Position numbers and translations under genes: made by a program. A DNA stretch of 54,278 nucleotides from Pantoea ananatis LMG 2665 (GTDB lineage: Bacteria > Pseudomonadota > Gammaproteobacteria > Enterobacterales > Enterobacteriaceae). Each line of letters begins with the position of its first letter. Position 1 is the first letter of the stretch. Below are positions 8,164 to 18,517 of this stretch, piece after piece. The notes below the pieces were generated by a model. The model was not told where the DNA came from and made no database searches. It saw nothing but the letters and a program-made list of their open reading frames with translations. Where the stretch lies: assembly GCF_000710035.2 (NCBI RefSeq), contig NZ_JMJJ01000016.1:1-54278 (forward strand), given 5' to 3'.

Positions 8164-10270
8164 CTAGCTACGTCTCTCCGAGATAGTACTTTTCGTAAGC
8201 GTGCCTGCAGCCGGCAACTTACCGCCGCTGCTCTTCACTAAGAAATTCAGCCCGTCCTTCAGGCCTGTCAGAAGTTTACCCCGCGAATTCTTTGCGATCA
8301 GTGTAAGCGTGGAGCTGGCCACACCGTCGGCAAGGATAGTCTCCGGGCTCGCCGTAAACAGCGACTGTCCCGCATCCGGGATGATGCTACTGATAACCAG
8401 ACTGGCAGGGGAAATCTTAACGCCCCTCACAGAAGGCTTCAGCGTCACCGTTTCATTGTCCGTACCTGCCGTCACCGTCAAGGTGTACACGCCAGCTGAT
8501 TCTCGAGTCAGAGCTGACACCGAGGCGCTTTTCATTTCGCTGACTTTCAGCCGATTTCATTCACATCAACGTCCGCCGCCTGATGGCTTTCATCCTGCAG
8601 AGTCAGGGTCAGCACCTGCGTGCTCTTCCCGTCTGCAGGCAACTCGCTGCCCGGCGACGTGAAGGTCGAAGTCTGTTTGTCAACTACCGGGGCCAGTACA
8701 GTTACCTGGATGTCACTTTCTTCAGAGCGGTTATCCTTCGTATCCACCGCCACTCCGCTGACAGTGTAGGTGTTCACTTACTGAGCCGTCGTCCGATATT
8801 CAGGCAGCACCACCACGTAATCTGTACCGTTCTGCACAATTAAACCGCCGGCCGCGCTTAGGGGGGTCGCGTCCCAGTCGATGCGATCAAGGCCGTATTT
8901 ACAGATCACCGACACCCCCAGGGACTTTTGCTCCCCGCCATGACCGGTTACCAGTTCCGCCGCGTGCAGTCGAATCACCTCTTTCTTACGATATTCGAGC
9001 ACGATATTGTTATTGCGCTCAACCAGGTCATACCGACTACCCCTCAGGGTGCGCATCGTCTCTACGGCACCTAGATCCATCTGGGCGTGCCACGACACCC
9101 CGAGCTGGTAATTCATGTCCATCGTTAGCCGGGTGTCGCTTTTTCCTGATTACCCTTGACGTTCCTCAACCCCAACGGTAAAAAGCGGCACCGGGGTGTA
9201 GTTAACCCCGGCCGTAACGGCGTGCGTATTGTTCTGACGCTTATCCGTCACGAACAGAGCAACTTCTTTACCATAGCACTGCTCATAAGTGAGCCTACCG
9301 CCGAGCTGTGGAAGGGCCGGCACACAGGCCTGCGCCCGGATATCACAGCCGTTAGCTGGTCTCTCGGAATAGTCAGCCAGATCTGGAGAGTCCTTCCAGC
9401 TCGTCAGGCGCATATAGCCGTTGGCACTCAGCTTCAGGAAATCACGCCAGTATTCCAGCCTAAAGCCCATACGCGTGAGCACGGGACAGATCGTCGTCCC
9501 CAAACAGGTTTCCGCCCAGCATGGCAGTAGTGACGCAGGCCGACACCATGGTTAGCCTGGGTTCGCCCGTCAGTACGGTGAAGGCTGGTCTGGGAGAAGG
9601 CCATTTAATCGCCCTAGTCATACAACGGCATTAGAAGGTCAAATTGCGAGTCCCTGAGAGATAAATGTTTGTCAGCATTCAGCTGTACGCGCGCCGTACC
9701 GAAATGGCTCAGCCACTGTTGAAGGGCCTCACAGGCCTCGCCTATGGCCATGCCCCGGGCCATAGAAGCGGCAGCATCACTTTTTGCGCTATTGGACAGG
9801 AAGCTTCCGGCCCGGGGGCATAACCTGCCGCCTATCGAGCCTGTTTCGTCTCAGTACCCGCGTTTTTATTCTCATATGTTATAGACGAGTCCGCGAAGGA
9901 AATGATTAATTTATCATTTACAGTTACCAACGGCACATCCACGTCATCCCCGGGGCGCAAGTCGTTCAGGCCGCGGGCAAAGGTACGGAACTGAATGAGT
10001 TCGCGCAGTTGTTCAGGTGTGAGGTGAAATTTTTTTTTCAACGGAAGCATTTGTCTCGCCGGGACCCAGAGCGTAAGCCTCCGTGGGCATCGCGAAAAGT
10101 GGCGCAGGCTGCTGCAGAAAATGCTGCTCGCCGGCCCCTGCCATAACCGGGGTGAAGGCCACCGCCAAGGGAAAGGCCACATGTATGGAAATATTAAGCC
10201 AAGTAATCAGGCGCAGGACAAGAGAGATCGTAGAACCAGCATGCGGCTGCGATGAGTATTCACGTTTCAT
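8164..10270 (-). pseudogene. Intimin/invasin-type inverse autotransporter, degenerate
   Basis: Reading 10270 to 8164 gives the order expected for an inverse autotransporter adhesin, but in many frames. There is a start with AGGGAT ribosome site and hydrophobic leader (VAFPLAVAFTPVMAG), then a LysM module (AYALGPGETNASV, HLTPEQLREL, NDLRPGDDVDVPL). The outer-membrane barrel follows (GFRLEYWRDFLKLSANGYMR, SPDLADYSERPANG, GVNYTPVPLFTVG), then SRYDLVERNNNIVLEYRKKE and Ig-like (Big_1) pieces (SPGSELPADGKSTQVLTL, ETILADGVASSTLTL). A run of nine T at about 10030 is one frameshift; further breaks lie near 9832, 9503-9640, 9122 and 8540. The 3' end lacks further Ig repeats. It would have exported an adhesin; it is now dead. 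Confidence 0.88.
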
Positions 10271-11188
10271 TTTTATTCATCCCTACAAATGAATTAACCG
10301 GATACTCACAGGGCAGGCATTATATTAACCAAAGAAATATAGCTCCCCTGAGTTCGGAGATAGTTAACTTAGGAAAGCAATGTGGAGAACAAAACATAAT
10401 CAAAAAACAGCGAATTATTGCTGTTAGTTCTTTCGCAGAAAGTATTGCCTGTGACGTCGGTTATATTAGTCGTCGACAGATTATATTTCCATGGTCACAG
10501 ATGACATTGCAAAAAAACATGTTACCACTGCAGACTCCCATCGCAAAAAAACCGCCGATTCTTTGACTACAGATATCCATGGCGGATGCGAATATTCTTA
10601 TCTCGCTAAACATTTATTATCAAATCCGGCAAATTAAATTCAAAAAATTACCGCGTTTTACTCCGATTCATACGAAAAGCAAAGATGTTCGTAAGACTCT
10701 TTGAAGTAATCAACGACTTTTATAACGGGGGTTTTTCATTAAACGCACACATGATATTTCACTTATGTGAAATATAGTTTTTTACACTAGAAAGATTGAA
10801 GCTCTTATTATATAATTAATTTACCATCGAATCATTTTCTGACCAAACACAAACCCCCTCTTAGAAAAGAGATTCGCACAAAGGCTTAATAAAAAAACAC
10901 AGAACAACCTGCATTGTATTTAATTAATTACCCATGAGTCATTCAATGAAGATTATTCACTTAAGTAAAAATTAAACTTATTATTTAGCTCATGATTTTT
11001 AAACATCAACCTTAAGATTTAAATTAAAAATCATTTTCCAGAGCATATCAAATCGAGCATAGCCATTAATTCAGTCAAACTAACACCGAGACCAGATCTA
11101 GAAAAATTTAACTTCAAAGAAACTTCCCTGTAAAAAACTCTCCATTACAGCTTAAAAAAGTGATATCCCGATAAGGAAATTCAAATTG
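10271..11188. other. AT-rich intergenic region, about 0.9 kb, with a 22-bp palindrome
   Basis: No convincing gene is present. It holds the perfect palindrome at 10754-10775 (ATATTTCAC, TTAT, then the complement), followed by AGTTTTTTA. A 28-bp block from it recurs at 53788-53815. The rest is AT-rich spacer upstream of the autotransporter remnant. Confidence 0.5.
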
Positions 11189-11974
11189 TCAGTTTTCTGT
11201 TATTGTACATATCTCGAAAAGGTGATTATCGATATTAATCTCTTTTATGTTGTTTTTTTTCACACATTCATTGTCATTAGAATTATTACAAGTAAGTAGG
11301 TTCTCTTTTACAAATTTATCCAGTATGTTTGTTAAATCTTCAGAATCGTAATTTTTACTTTGACTTTTCAAAATTAAAATGCAGCCATCTTTAACACCAG
11401 AAAATAACAACATATCATGCAAATTATGATTCGATTTCATTTTAAAATAAAATTGCGAAATGCATAATGAGAACACCAAGACTGATAATAACGAAAAGAC
11501 AAAAAAATACTTACTTCTTATTATTTTATTGCATAAAAAAATATTACTTTCGCTTGATATTATATCCTCGCTTTCCATGTAAGAATTTCGTTTCAGATCC
11601 ATGTTCTTCATTAATTCATTATCAAGCTCTAAACCATATACTGGAAGCTCTTTGACCTGAGCTACAAATTGAAACCCATGTTTTGGTAAGGTAGCTATAA
11701 TCAGATTATTCTCTCCTAAGGATTTAAATGCTTTTCTCAATTCGCTAACATAAGTATTTAAATTGCTATTAGAAGCTCTAAATCCGTAGTCTTCCCATGT
11801 CTCTTTTAATAAAATATCACGCTCGATTGGCTCATTCCCGTACTTAATGAATTGCATTAATAATCTTGTCGCTGGGTTAGATAGGGTATAAATACTTTCC
11901 TCATCATTTAGCAGTTGCAACGTTTTCTTTTCTGATTCAAAAACAACAATATTATTTATTAAATATTTTGGCAT
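11189..11974 (-). CDS. ToxR/CadC-type membrane-anchored transcriptional regulator
   Basis: The protein is 261 aa from the ATG at 11974, preceded by AGGAGG; an upstream in-frame start at 12046 lacks such a site. Residues about 5-105 form an OmpR/ToxR-type winged helix (TLSNPATRLLMQFI, RDILLKETWEDYGFRASNSNLN, YVSELRKAFKSLG, IIATLPKHGFQFV). A single transmembrane segment follows (YFFVFSLLSVLVFSLCISQFYF), then a short periplasmic tail with several Cys. Such proteins bind promoters while sensing envelope signals. It lies beside a fimbrial operon on the same strand and probably controls it or the autotransporter. AT-rich like that operon. Confidence 0.82.
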   Translation of the reverse strand: MPKYLINNIVVFESEKKTLQLLNDEESIYTLSNPATRLLMQFIKYGNEPIERDILLKETWEDYGFRASNSNLNTYVSELRKAFKSLGENNLIIATLPKHGFQFVAQVKELPVYGLELDNELMKNMDLKRNSYMESEDIISSESNIFLCNKIIRSKYFFVFSLLSVLVFSLCISQFYFKMKSNHNLHDMLLFSGVKDGCILILKSQSKNYDSEDLTNILDKFVKENLLTCNNSNDNECVKKNNIKEINIDNHLFEICTITEN

Positions 11975-13341
11975 TTCAAGAACCTCCTGTCCAATTCCTA
12001 AACTACATAAGCATTTAAACACCATTATGATAGCTGTCAATAACAATATTTACTTACATAGATTTATTTTTCATTTAAAAAAAACACCTCATTATAAAAA
12101 AAAACCACAGAAAACTTAATGTTTATAAAAAATTAAATTTGTTATAGTTTTGATGATTTGTAGCATAAAAAACTACATACACCTCACACTAAGCACGAAA
12201 ATTAACTTAACAATTTATTGTCTCCGCTTAAAATTGAATTTTACATTATCAAGAGATTCTTTTTAAAGGGCTAAAAGTGTTTACTTGAAAGGACGGTGGG
12301 TAAATGCTTAACATCATAAAGAAACATTAGCATTATTTAATGATAGGAAAAATTTGTAATAAATTTGACTGAACAGACTTTATTATTTATTCTTTATCTG
12401 GTCAAATAACATACATTAGAACTATTGACTACATGATAGAACCTTGCAAACCATATAGGAATACTACCTACAGATTTGAATTTTAGCAAATTACAGTAGT
12501 CTGCGTCTGATGATGCATGTATACATGAGATCAAAAGTAGTTACAGTCCTGCCTTCACTCACTAATAACTGAAGTTGTGGAGAACATTGATAAATCCGTG
12601 CTCAATCTAATATTGATCCCCAAAGCGACAATTCAAGCTTGCAATCAATATTTTTGCGTAGGCTTGCTCTTTTTTATTATTTGCAGTTCCGTTCTTTGCT
12701 CTAAACATGATTAGCATATCGTGTAGCAGATTAATTATGGCTCATGTCAGGTTACTATCATAGTAAGAAATCTTCGATAAAGTGAATGTTTTCAAAAATT
12801 GCTCTCGCAGAACACATGATTAAAGATAGTTCTGTGGTGCGTGCTGAGAAATGAGTATATGTATGAGGTGGATGAATCTCATATCGGCTTGTCTGCGCGG
12901 GAGAACACCATAGCCTCATACATAACATTAACGATTTAGAGCCTGTGGTCTCAGGCCAAAAATCTCGGACTTATTATGCGACAGATCCAGCATGGTTTCA
13001 GCGGACAACTCCTGAAGCGGGCGAACTTCTCTAGAGTAAGCTTACACCACTGCACTTAGCTCATCCTTTAGGCGAGACTTCTAGAGCTGGATATAAGAAC
13101 TGGCGTCAGCAATAACGTGCGAGTGTCAGATTTACTGGACCTAAACCCGCCTCCTTCCATCGGAGAATACTGATAACTTGCCCGTCATAATTTATTCTTC
13201 AGGATAAAACTCTGATATGAGATAGCTCAACTATTTACATCATTATTTATTGCCGGAGAGAAGTTAAGGGCTCGAGTAAAATTTTACTAAAGGTATATGA
13301 TTTTAAACCCTTAATCTACATGCTTACCATGGGAGTTCTTT
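11975..13341. other. Non-coding or degenerate region, about 1.4 kb
   Basis: The first half is very AT-rich. From about 12780 to 13150 the base composition rises, suggesting an eroded gene or IS fragment, but I could not identify a family in any frame. An 11-bp inverted repeat (TATGTATGAGG near 12857 and its complement near 12914) lies there. No gene is supported. Confidence 0.4.
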
Positions 13342-13620
13342 GTGAAAAAACTATTTATCATTCCACTTATGAGCATTATATTATTCAGCTTACCAAATGC
13401 ATTCTCTGGAACGTTGATATTCATTGGCGCAGTTACTGAACCAGCTTGTGCTGTTGACGTCATTGCAAGGCAGGCATCAGTACATTGCCTACGAAGCGGA
13501 ACATTTCAAGAACAACACTACAGATTTGATCAATATGCCCATGAAATACCTTATAAACTTGGGTATATCAAAATAAGATTTACAAGCAATCGGCTTGATA
13601 TGGTTATCACTTACAATTAA
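13342..13620 (+). CDS. Very short pilin-like secreted protein
   Basis: The 92-aa product starts at a GTG with GGGAG upstream. It has a clear signal peptide (KKLFIIPLMSIILFSLPNAFS) followed by GTLIFIGAVTEPACAVDV, the N-terminal pattern of chaperone-usher pilins (a TxxACxV Cys). It has a second Cys at VHC and ends in LDMVITYN, like pilin C-termini ending in a Tyr. At about 70 mature residues it is half the size of a pilin. It may be an internally deleted subunit or a small assembly factor. It is convergent with the adhesin gene at 13634. Confidence 0.6.
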   Translation: MKKLFIIPLMSIILFSLPNAFSGTLIFIGAVTEPACAVDVIARQASVHCLRSGTFQEQHYRFDQYAHEIPYKLGYIKIRFTSNRLDMVITYN

Positions 13621-13633
13621 ATTAGTTGGTTAT

Positions 13634-14647
13634 TCACCTGTTAATAATTGTGAAGGTGGCAGTGGCGTTGGCTGTTCCCGGTGTAATTGTACCTCCTGTT
13701 TGATAGTAACGAGCCTTGAGTGGCACCAGATAGGAATTGGAAGGATCATTAGCTATGCCATTATCAACTTCTTCTGTAAGAGGTAGTGGTTTATCTTTGA
13801 ACAAAAGCTGTATACCTACACCTGTAGCGCTTCCGTTCCCTCCCGAAAGGGTCAGTATACCTTTCGATGCATCCATCGCGCTGCCATCGATCCTGAAATA
13901 TATTTTGGTGTTTAAGTCGCAATTTAAATCGATTTTAAATTCACGTGTATTAGCATCACCTGGCCAGGTACCTTTCCCACCAAATGCACGTTTTTCAACC
14001 TTTCCCATAGGTACCGCTATCACAGTATTTAATACACTACATCCAATGGTTTTGACATTAAAGCGGCCAATTCTTATATCCGCTGCTAAAAGATAATTAC
14101 CCTGATTGCGAAGTATGAAGGCACCTGCCATCGATTTTTCGAGCCTTCCTGAACCAGTGTTTTGTGCCGTTTTGTAGAACTGAATACGTGCCTGTGCAGT
14201 AATAGGCTGATTGGTATGTTTACTGCCTTCGTTTACGCATACAGAACGGTTGTTAGGGTCACCATCAATGCTACCATATCCATCTACAAATAAGGTATTG
14301 CCACAGTTACTTACTGATGTGATACCAATTGCGTAACCAATGCCCGGAATATTTGTGCTGTAAATACGTCTTCCATGCAGCGTCATTACATAATCTAAGC
14401 CCTTTACACCAAATTCTTGCTTAGTTATGGCCGGACCTGGTTCATCTGAACAGTTAAAAATAGGTACAACTCCGGACACTACCTCTTGTCCTATAGGTGA
14501 GCCTACTGGAAGATCTTTCTGAATTATCAAATCTGGGGGAGTAACAGTGAGTCCAGAAGTTAGTTTATTACAATCAAAAGCCTTCACATCGGCAGCAATA
14601 GACCAAAAAATAACGCCAAAAAGGCCAGTCCACGACCAATTTCTCAT
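13634..14647 (-). CDS. Fimbrial tip adhesin (two-domain)
   Basis: The protein is 337 aa from the ATG at 14647 (AGAAGGA upstream); in-frame codons further upstream would run into the usher gene. It has a signal peptide ending near VKA/FDC, an N-terminal receptor-binding domain of about 170 residues with Cys pairs, and a C-terminal pilin domain (TIGCSVLNTVIAVPMGKVEKRAF ... NATATFTIINR). That is the length and layout of FimH/MrkD-type tip adhesins. It is the last gene of the pilin-chaperone-usher-adhesin operon, 13 bp after the usher. The ligand cannot be inferred. Confidence 0.8.
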   Translation of the reverse strand: MRNWSWTGLFGVIFWSIAADVKAFDCNKLTSGLTVTPPDLIIQKDLPVGSPIGQEVVSGVVPIFNCSDEPGPAITKQEFGVKGLDYVMTLHGRRIYSTNIPGIGYAIGITSVSNCGNTLFVDGYGSIDGDPNNRSVCVNEGSKHTNQPITAQARIQFYKTAQNTGSGRLEKSMAGAFILRNQGNYLLAADIRIGRFNVKTIGCSVLNTVIAVPMGKVEKRAFGGKGTWPGDANTREFKIDLNCDLNTKIYFRIDGSAMDASKGILTLSGGNGSATGVGIQLLFKDKPLPLTEEVDNGIANDPSNSYLVPLKARYYQTGGTITPGTANATATFTIINR

Positions 14648-14660
14648 ACTATTTGTCCTT

Positions 14661-17216
14661 CTAATGGCAGTGCGAGTTAATAAGCTGAATTTCAGTTCTT
14701 CGTGCATCGACAGCGTATTTTGCATTACAGCTTCCACCCTGCCATTTAACATGCACGACCCCCTTCTCTGGTATGCCACTAAGGTAGACCTGATGTCGTC
14801 CATTTATCATTCCTGAAGACGTGTGAAGGCCATTAGTAACGGTGGCCGAAGCACCAAGTGGAATCGAAAAACGCGAGTCCAGTGTCAACATCATTTTCTG
14901 CCCAAATTGGGTTGGAAAATCTGCCAGAACAATTGCGCCTTGGCCGGGAGCTTTAAAACGTGTATCAGTAATGATATCCACGCGGTCAGAGATTGTATCC
15001 GTATTAAGTTTTATTGAATTTCGCTGATAAGGCATGAGATAAGGGACGACAGCATACCCTCTACCGTCTGTATATATACCGGAGTTATTCTCAACTTTTA
15101 TGCCCGAAGCTCTCTCTGCTCTGACCAGGGCAAACGTATCCCCCAGAGGTTGAGAGAGAGTAATACCATAGGGGTGAACAACTACTCCGCCCATGGCGCT
15201 GTAATTAAACTGTTGGGAATACCGGGTGTAGTTATAGCCAACCGTATATTCACCGTTTCTGGCCTTATAATCTGCCGATGCACTACCCGTAGTTTCGTTT
15301 CCACCACTACTGTAGCCCTGCTGTAGGTTGTAGCTAAGTTTATTGTCGGCCAGTGCGCTACCCGAAATGCCAACAGAAGATACGGTTCCACTCTGACCGG
15401 CCTGATTGGAGGAAAGGTTGAGCTGGCTTTTAGGTAAAAAGCGATCCAAGGGGATCTGAACGGCCACTGACATCAATCTGTCAGTCTGATTGTAGTATGG
15501 AGATGCAGCCAATGAAAAATTAAATGAATAGTTGATGCTGTCTTTGTTGATGTTATATCCAATTGCTAAATTACTTTCCTTTCGGCTGACACCCCAGTAC
15601 TGTTGCTGAAATGCAGAGAGGAATAGACTGCCATAATTTCCCATCGTCTGGTTAATATTGAGCTGGGCCCTGCTTCGTTTATTGTGTTGGAAGCGCCACC
15701 GTGCATATGTACGTTGCTCAATTTCAAGTTCTGAGAAAGTCTTATCTTCAAATGTTCGTTTCTGAGGAAGCGAATCATAAAAACCGTTAGCTTCGCTGAA
15801 ATCAAGGTATCCGGACGTTGAATACCGGTATCCTGCAAGGGTCAATGTAGTACCACTTTCGGCAAAATCTTTCGAATACTGAAAGCGAACAGAAGATCCT
15901 CGGCTGTCCTGGCTAACAAGCTTAGTTGTTGCAAATGTACTATCGAGAGATACTGAACCAACTTCTCCGAGTCCCTTTCCCAAGCCGAATACGGCTGCCT
16001 GATAGTTCTTCGATATGATTGTTCCACCATAGAATGTTGCTGCATGAGATAGCCCAAGGATACCCGTTGCCTGAAGGAACTCAGGATTACGCGAACTAAT
16101 GTGGTTGTCTGCGGTGGTGCGGTACTTTCCTGCCGTGAGAGAGTATTTAAAACGACCCTCCCTCAGCATGATTGGTACTGCAGAAAATGCCTGAGTGAAC
16201 TGGCGCACAGTTGCATCAGCCTCACGTATCGATATATGAAGGTCTCCACTTGAAGAAGTAGGATAGAGGTCAGCTATGGCAAATGGGCCAGGAGGAACAT
16301 AGGCCTGATATATAATGTTCCCATCCTGATGGATGGTAACACGCGCATTACTGTGTGCAATTCCCCTTACGACAGGTGCAAATCCCCTCAGGCTTTCCGG
16401 CTGCATATTTTCGTCAGAGAAAAGCTGTACACCAGTGAAAGCGAAACTGTCGAATACCTCGGAAGATGTGTAGCTTTCACCAGCAACAACTTGTGCTTTG
16501 AGAACTTTTATATCTCTTTGAAGATATGTATTTAGGCTGTTCCACTTTCCTGATGACTGAGAGTCCGACCATGTAGAATAATTCCGAAAACGCCATGCCC
16601 CTACATTCATACCGCTGCGTAGATTTAAATAATTATTATATCTACTACCTTCTCTATAATCGCTTCGGTTGCTTGCACCCGAATATGCATAATTAAAGAA
16701 AAATGCATTCATTCCATCATCCCATTCTTCCGGTGGAACTACGCCTTGAACGGCTGGTTTGATATATTCCTGTGGTATACTGATATCAAGCCTCTGTTGA
16801 CTTGAGTCATAGCTAAAGAGGCTTTCAGGAAGATACTTTTCAGGAGGGCTGGCGAAATTACTGCCCGCAAGGTGCATAAAGGCAGAGGTTGCATTTTCCT
16901 GGACTCCCCACTCTACCAGCTCATTTTTAGTTATGTCGGGAGTGAGAATATCATTTTTTATAATAAAATTAATGATTTTTTCAGATACATATGTTCCATT
17001 GAGGTATATCTCGACGTGATATCGCCCAGGAAGCTGTCCCCCTGGGCGCTCGAGAGTCGAAAGATCTATGGCTGTTTCTCCATTTCGCTTTTCAATTGAT
17101 TCGGGGTCAAAATAGTCAGCACAGTAAGATGGTTGCGAATAAATAAATAAAAGTGTCATCCATACTGCAGTATGAAATCTTTTGTGGGGTATAAGTTGAA
17201 AAAAAAGCACCCGCAT
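14661..17216 (-). CDS. Outer-membrane fimbrial usher (PapC/FimD family)
   Basis: This 851-aa protein has the usher domain order: signal peptide to about residue 32, N-terminal chaperone-binding domain (DYFDPESIEKRNGETAIDLST, GRYHVEIYLNG), a large 24-strand barrel region (for example FDSFAFTGVQLFSDENMQP, RGFAPVVRGIA), a plug-like segment, and C-terminal domains ending with a Cys pair (GGSCN ... SHCH). It recruits chaperone-subunit complexes and threads the growing fimbria through the outer membrane. It follows the chaperone by 17 bp. Full length and intact. Confidence 0.93.
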   Translation of the reverse strand: MRVLFFQLIPHKRFHTAVWMTLLFIYSQPSYCADYFDPESIEKRNGETAIDLSTLERPGGQLPGRYHVEIYLNGTYVSEKIINFIIKNDILTPDITKNELVEWGVQENATSAFMHLAGSNFASPPEKYLPESLFSYDSSQQRLDISIPQEYIKPAVQGVVPPEEWDDGMNAFFFNYAYSGASNRSDYREGSRYNNYLNLRSGMNVGAWRFRNYSTWSDSQSSGKWNSLNTYLQRDIKVLKAQVVAGESYTSSEVFDSFAFTGVQLFSDENMQPESLRGFAPVVRGIAHSNARVTIHQDGNIIYQAYVPPGPFAIADLYPTSSSGDLHISIREADATVRQFTQAFSAVPIMLREGRFKYSLTAGKYRTTADNHISSRNPEFLQATGILGLSHAATFYGGTIISKNYQAAVFGLGKGLGEVGSVSLDSTFATTKLVSQDSRGSSVRFQYSKDFAESGTTLTLAGYRYSTSGYLDFSEANGFYDSLPQKRTFEDKTFSELEIEQRTYARWRFQHNKRSRAQLNINQTMGNYGSLFLSAFQQQYWGVSRKESNLAIGYNINKDSINYSFNFSLAASPYYNQTDRLMSVAVQIPLDRFLPKSQLNLSSNQAGQSGTVSSVGISGSALADNKLSYNLQQGYSSGGNETTGSASADYKARNGEYTVGYNYTRYSQQFNYSAMGGVVVHPYGITLSQPLGDTFALVRAERASGIKVENNSGIYTDGRGYAVVPYLMPYQRNSIKLNTDTISDRVDIITDTRFKAPGQGAIVLADFPTQFGQKMMLTLDSRFSIPLGASATVTNGLHTSSGMINGRHQVYLSGIPEKGVVHVKWQGGSCNAKYAVDARRTEIQLINSHCH

Positions 17217-17233
17217 TTTAATTCCAGCCCTGC

Positions 17234-17899
17234 TCAGATTTTCGATTTTCTGGTTTCAGTAATTCCGCCAAAGTCATTTATTGCACGCCATACAACAGAT
17301 TTAGCATTTTTGTTAGATGCAAAAACAACCTGCTCCTGATAGGGAGCAATTGTTAGAGGCTTATTTACGTGAAAATCCCCTATAACAAGCTCATATAATG
17401 AAACATGATATGGCGTTGGATTTTCGACATAAATTTGATCACCACGCTTGAAGAAATTCAGTTTTTCATAAGCTGTAGCAGGTTCGCCCTTTAACCCGTG
17501 CGGCCGATAGAAAAGTTTCATAACTGTTTTAACAGTTATAAAAAGCCGATTTGCTTCATCACGCTTGGTTGATGGCACTGACTTTATGCTGAGCCACATC
17601 ATTGATTCACGATCAGTAGGGAGTGATTTTCCGGTGTAAACAAGTCTTACTGAGTTTTGCGAATGAGGCTCGAGGCGAAAAAGGGGGGGCGTCGAGATAA
17701 AAGTATCATCGTCTACGTCCCCATCAAGACTTTTGCTAACCCACGACTGAATAAGATAAGGCCTGTCATCCGGATTAGTGACACTTACGGATGCCTGTTT
17801 TGAACTGCCATCATAAATGACTCGATTACCGCCAATCTCAATCCCTGCGAAGCTGGCTGAGCAGAAAACAAGCAAACCGAGTCCAAATAATAAACGCAT
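17234..17899 (-). CDS. Periplasmic fimbrial chaperone (PapD family)
   Basis: The 221-aa product has a signal peptide (LFGLGLLVFCSASFAG) followed by two Ig-like domains. Family signatures are IGGNRVIYDGSSKQASVSVTN, RESMMWLSIKSVP, KLFYRP and NPTPYHVSLYEL. It caps pilins by donor-strand complementation and delivers them to the usher. It sits between the major pilin (37 bp upstream) and the usher, the same order as the mrk-type pilin-chaperone-usher-adhesin operons. Confidence 0.93.
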   Translation of the reverse strand: MRLLFGLGLLVFCSASFAGIEIGGNRVIYDGSSKQASVSVTNPDDRPYLIQSWVSKSLDGDVDDDTFISTPPLFRLEPHSQNSVRLVYTGKSLPTDRESMMWLSIKSVPSTKRDEANRLFITVKTVMKLFYRPHGLKGEPATAYEKLNFFKRGDQIYVENPTPYHVSLYELVIGDFHVNKPLTIAPYQEQVVFASNKNAKSVVWRAINDFGGITETRKSKI

Positions 17900-17936
17900 A
17901 GTTATCCCCTAGCGTATACTGAAAAATTCATTTAGT

Positions 17937-18458
17937 TCAGTTATAGGCAATAGTGAATGTTGCGGTCGCGTTAGCAGTACCAGCTGCAACTGGAGTTGAA
18001 ATGGCGTAATACTTTGCAATATAGGTGAGCGTATTAGTTCCGGAGGAAGTAAGAGGTATTGATGGGGTAGAAGATCCGATAGGTATCAGAGTCGAGCTGT
18101 CCTGTTGATAAATACCCACACCAAGATTGGTTGCAGTCTGTCCTGAACTGAGGCTCAGAATCGAACTGTTGCCGTTGGCAACAGTACCATCGAAGCGGAC
18201 ACTGGCTGATTTTGCAGCAGCAGGGCATCCGGTGAGATCAATCGTGAAACGTGTAGCTGCTGCAGTCGAACCTGCAGAGCCAAACGAACTCGACGAAATA
18301 TTACCAAGATTAACAGTCTGATTCGCAGAAGCAGCGTCTACTGTACAAGCAGTGTCGGTAACGCTCCCTGTAAAATTGATGGTGCCGTCATACGCTGTAG
18401 CAAAGTTTGCGTTTAAAGCAGAAATCAACGTAGTGACAATGATCGATAAATATTTCAT
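17937..18458 (-). CDS. Major fimbrial subunit (type 1-like pilin)
   Basis: The 173-aa pilin has a signal peptide to about residue 22 (ANFATA), then DGTINFTGSVTDTACTVDAAS. The canonical Cys pair is in TACTV and LTGCP, and the C-terminus GTANATATFTIAYN supplies the penultimate-Tyr signature recognised by chaperones. It forms the fimbrial shaft. AAGGAAG lies 4 bases before the ATG. It is the first gene of the operon. About 30 bp upstream there is an inverted repeat (18489-18517) that could be an operator. Confidence 0.93.
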   Translation of the reverse strand: MKYLSIIVTTLISALNANFATAYDGTINFTGSVTDTACTVDAASANQTVNLGNISSSSFGSAGSTAAATRFTIDLTGCPAAAKSASVRFDGTVANGNSSILSLSSGQTATNLGVGIYQQDSSTLIPIGSSTPSIPLTSSGTNTLTYIAKYYAISTPVAAGTANATATFTIAYN

Positions 18459-18488
18459 TAAACTTCCTTTTTACATTGTAAATAACAT

Positions 18489-18517
18489 TCTAGATATGTT
18501 GATTTTTTGTATCTAGA
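18489..18517. promoter_or_regulatory. Inverted repeat upstream of the major pilin gene
   Basis: TCTAGATA (18489-18496) and its exact complement TATCTAGA (18510-18517) are separated by 13 bp, 31 bp upstream of the pilin ATG. This could be a regulator-binding site. No good sigma-70 promoter overlaps it. Confidence 0.35.

Noticed and set aside
10252..10566. 104-aa plus-strand ORF
   Set aside because: It overlaps the start of the autotransporter remnant in antisense, with no ribosome site or family resemblance.
12857..12924. Inverted repeat (TATGTATGAGG) as an invertible promoter element
   Set aside because: Arms are only 11 bp, the segment between is about 45 bp with no promoter, and the nearest recombinase (Cre-like) has a different site.
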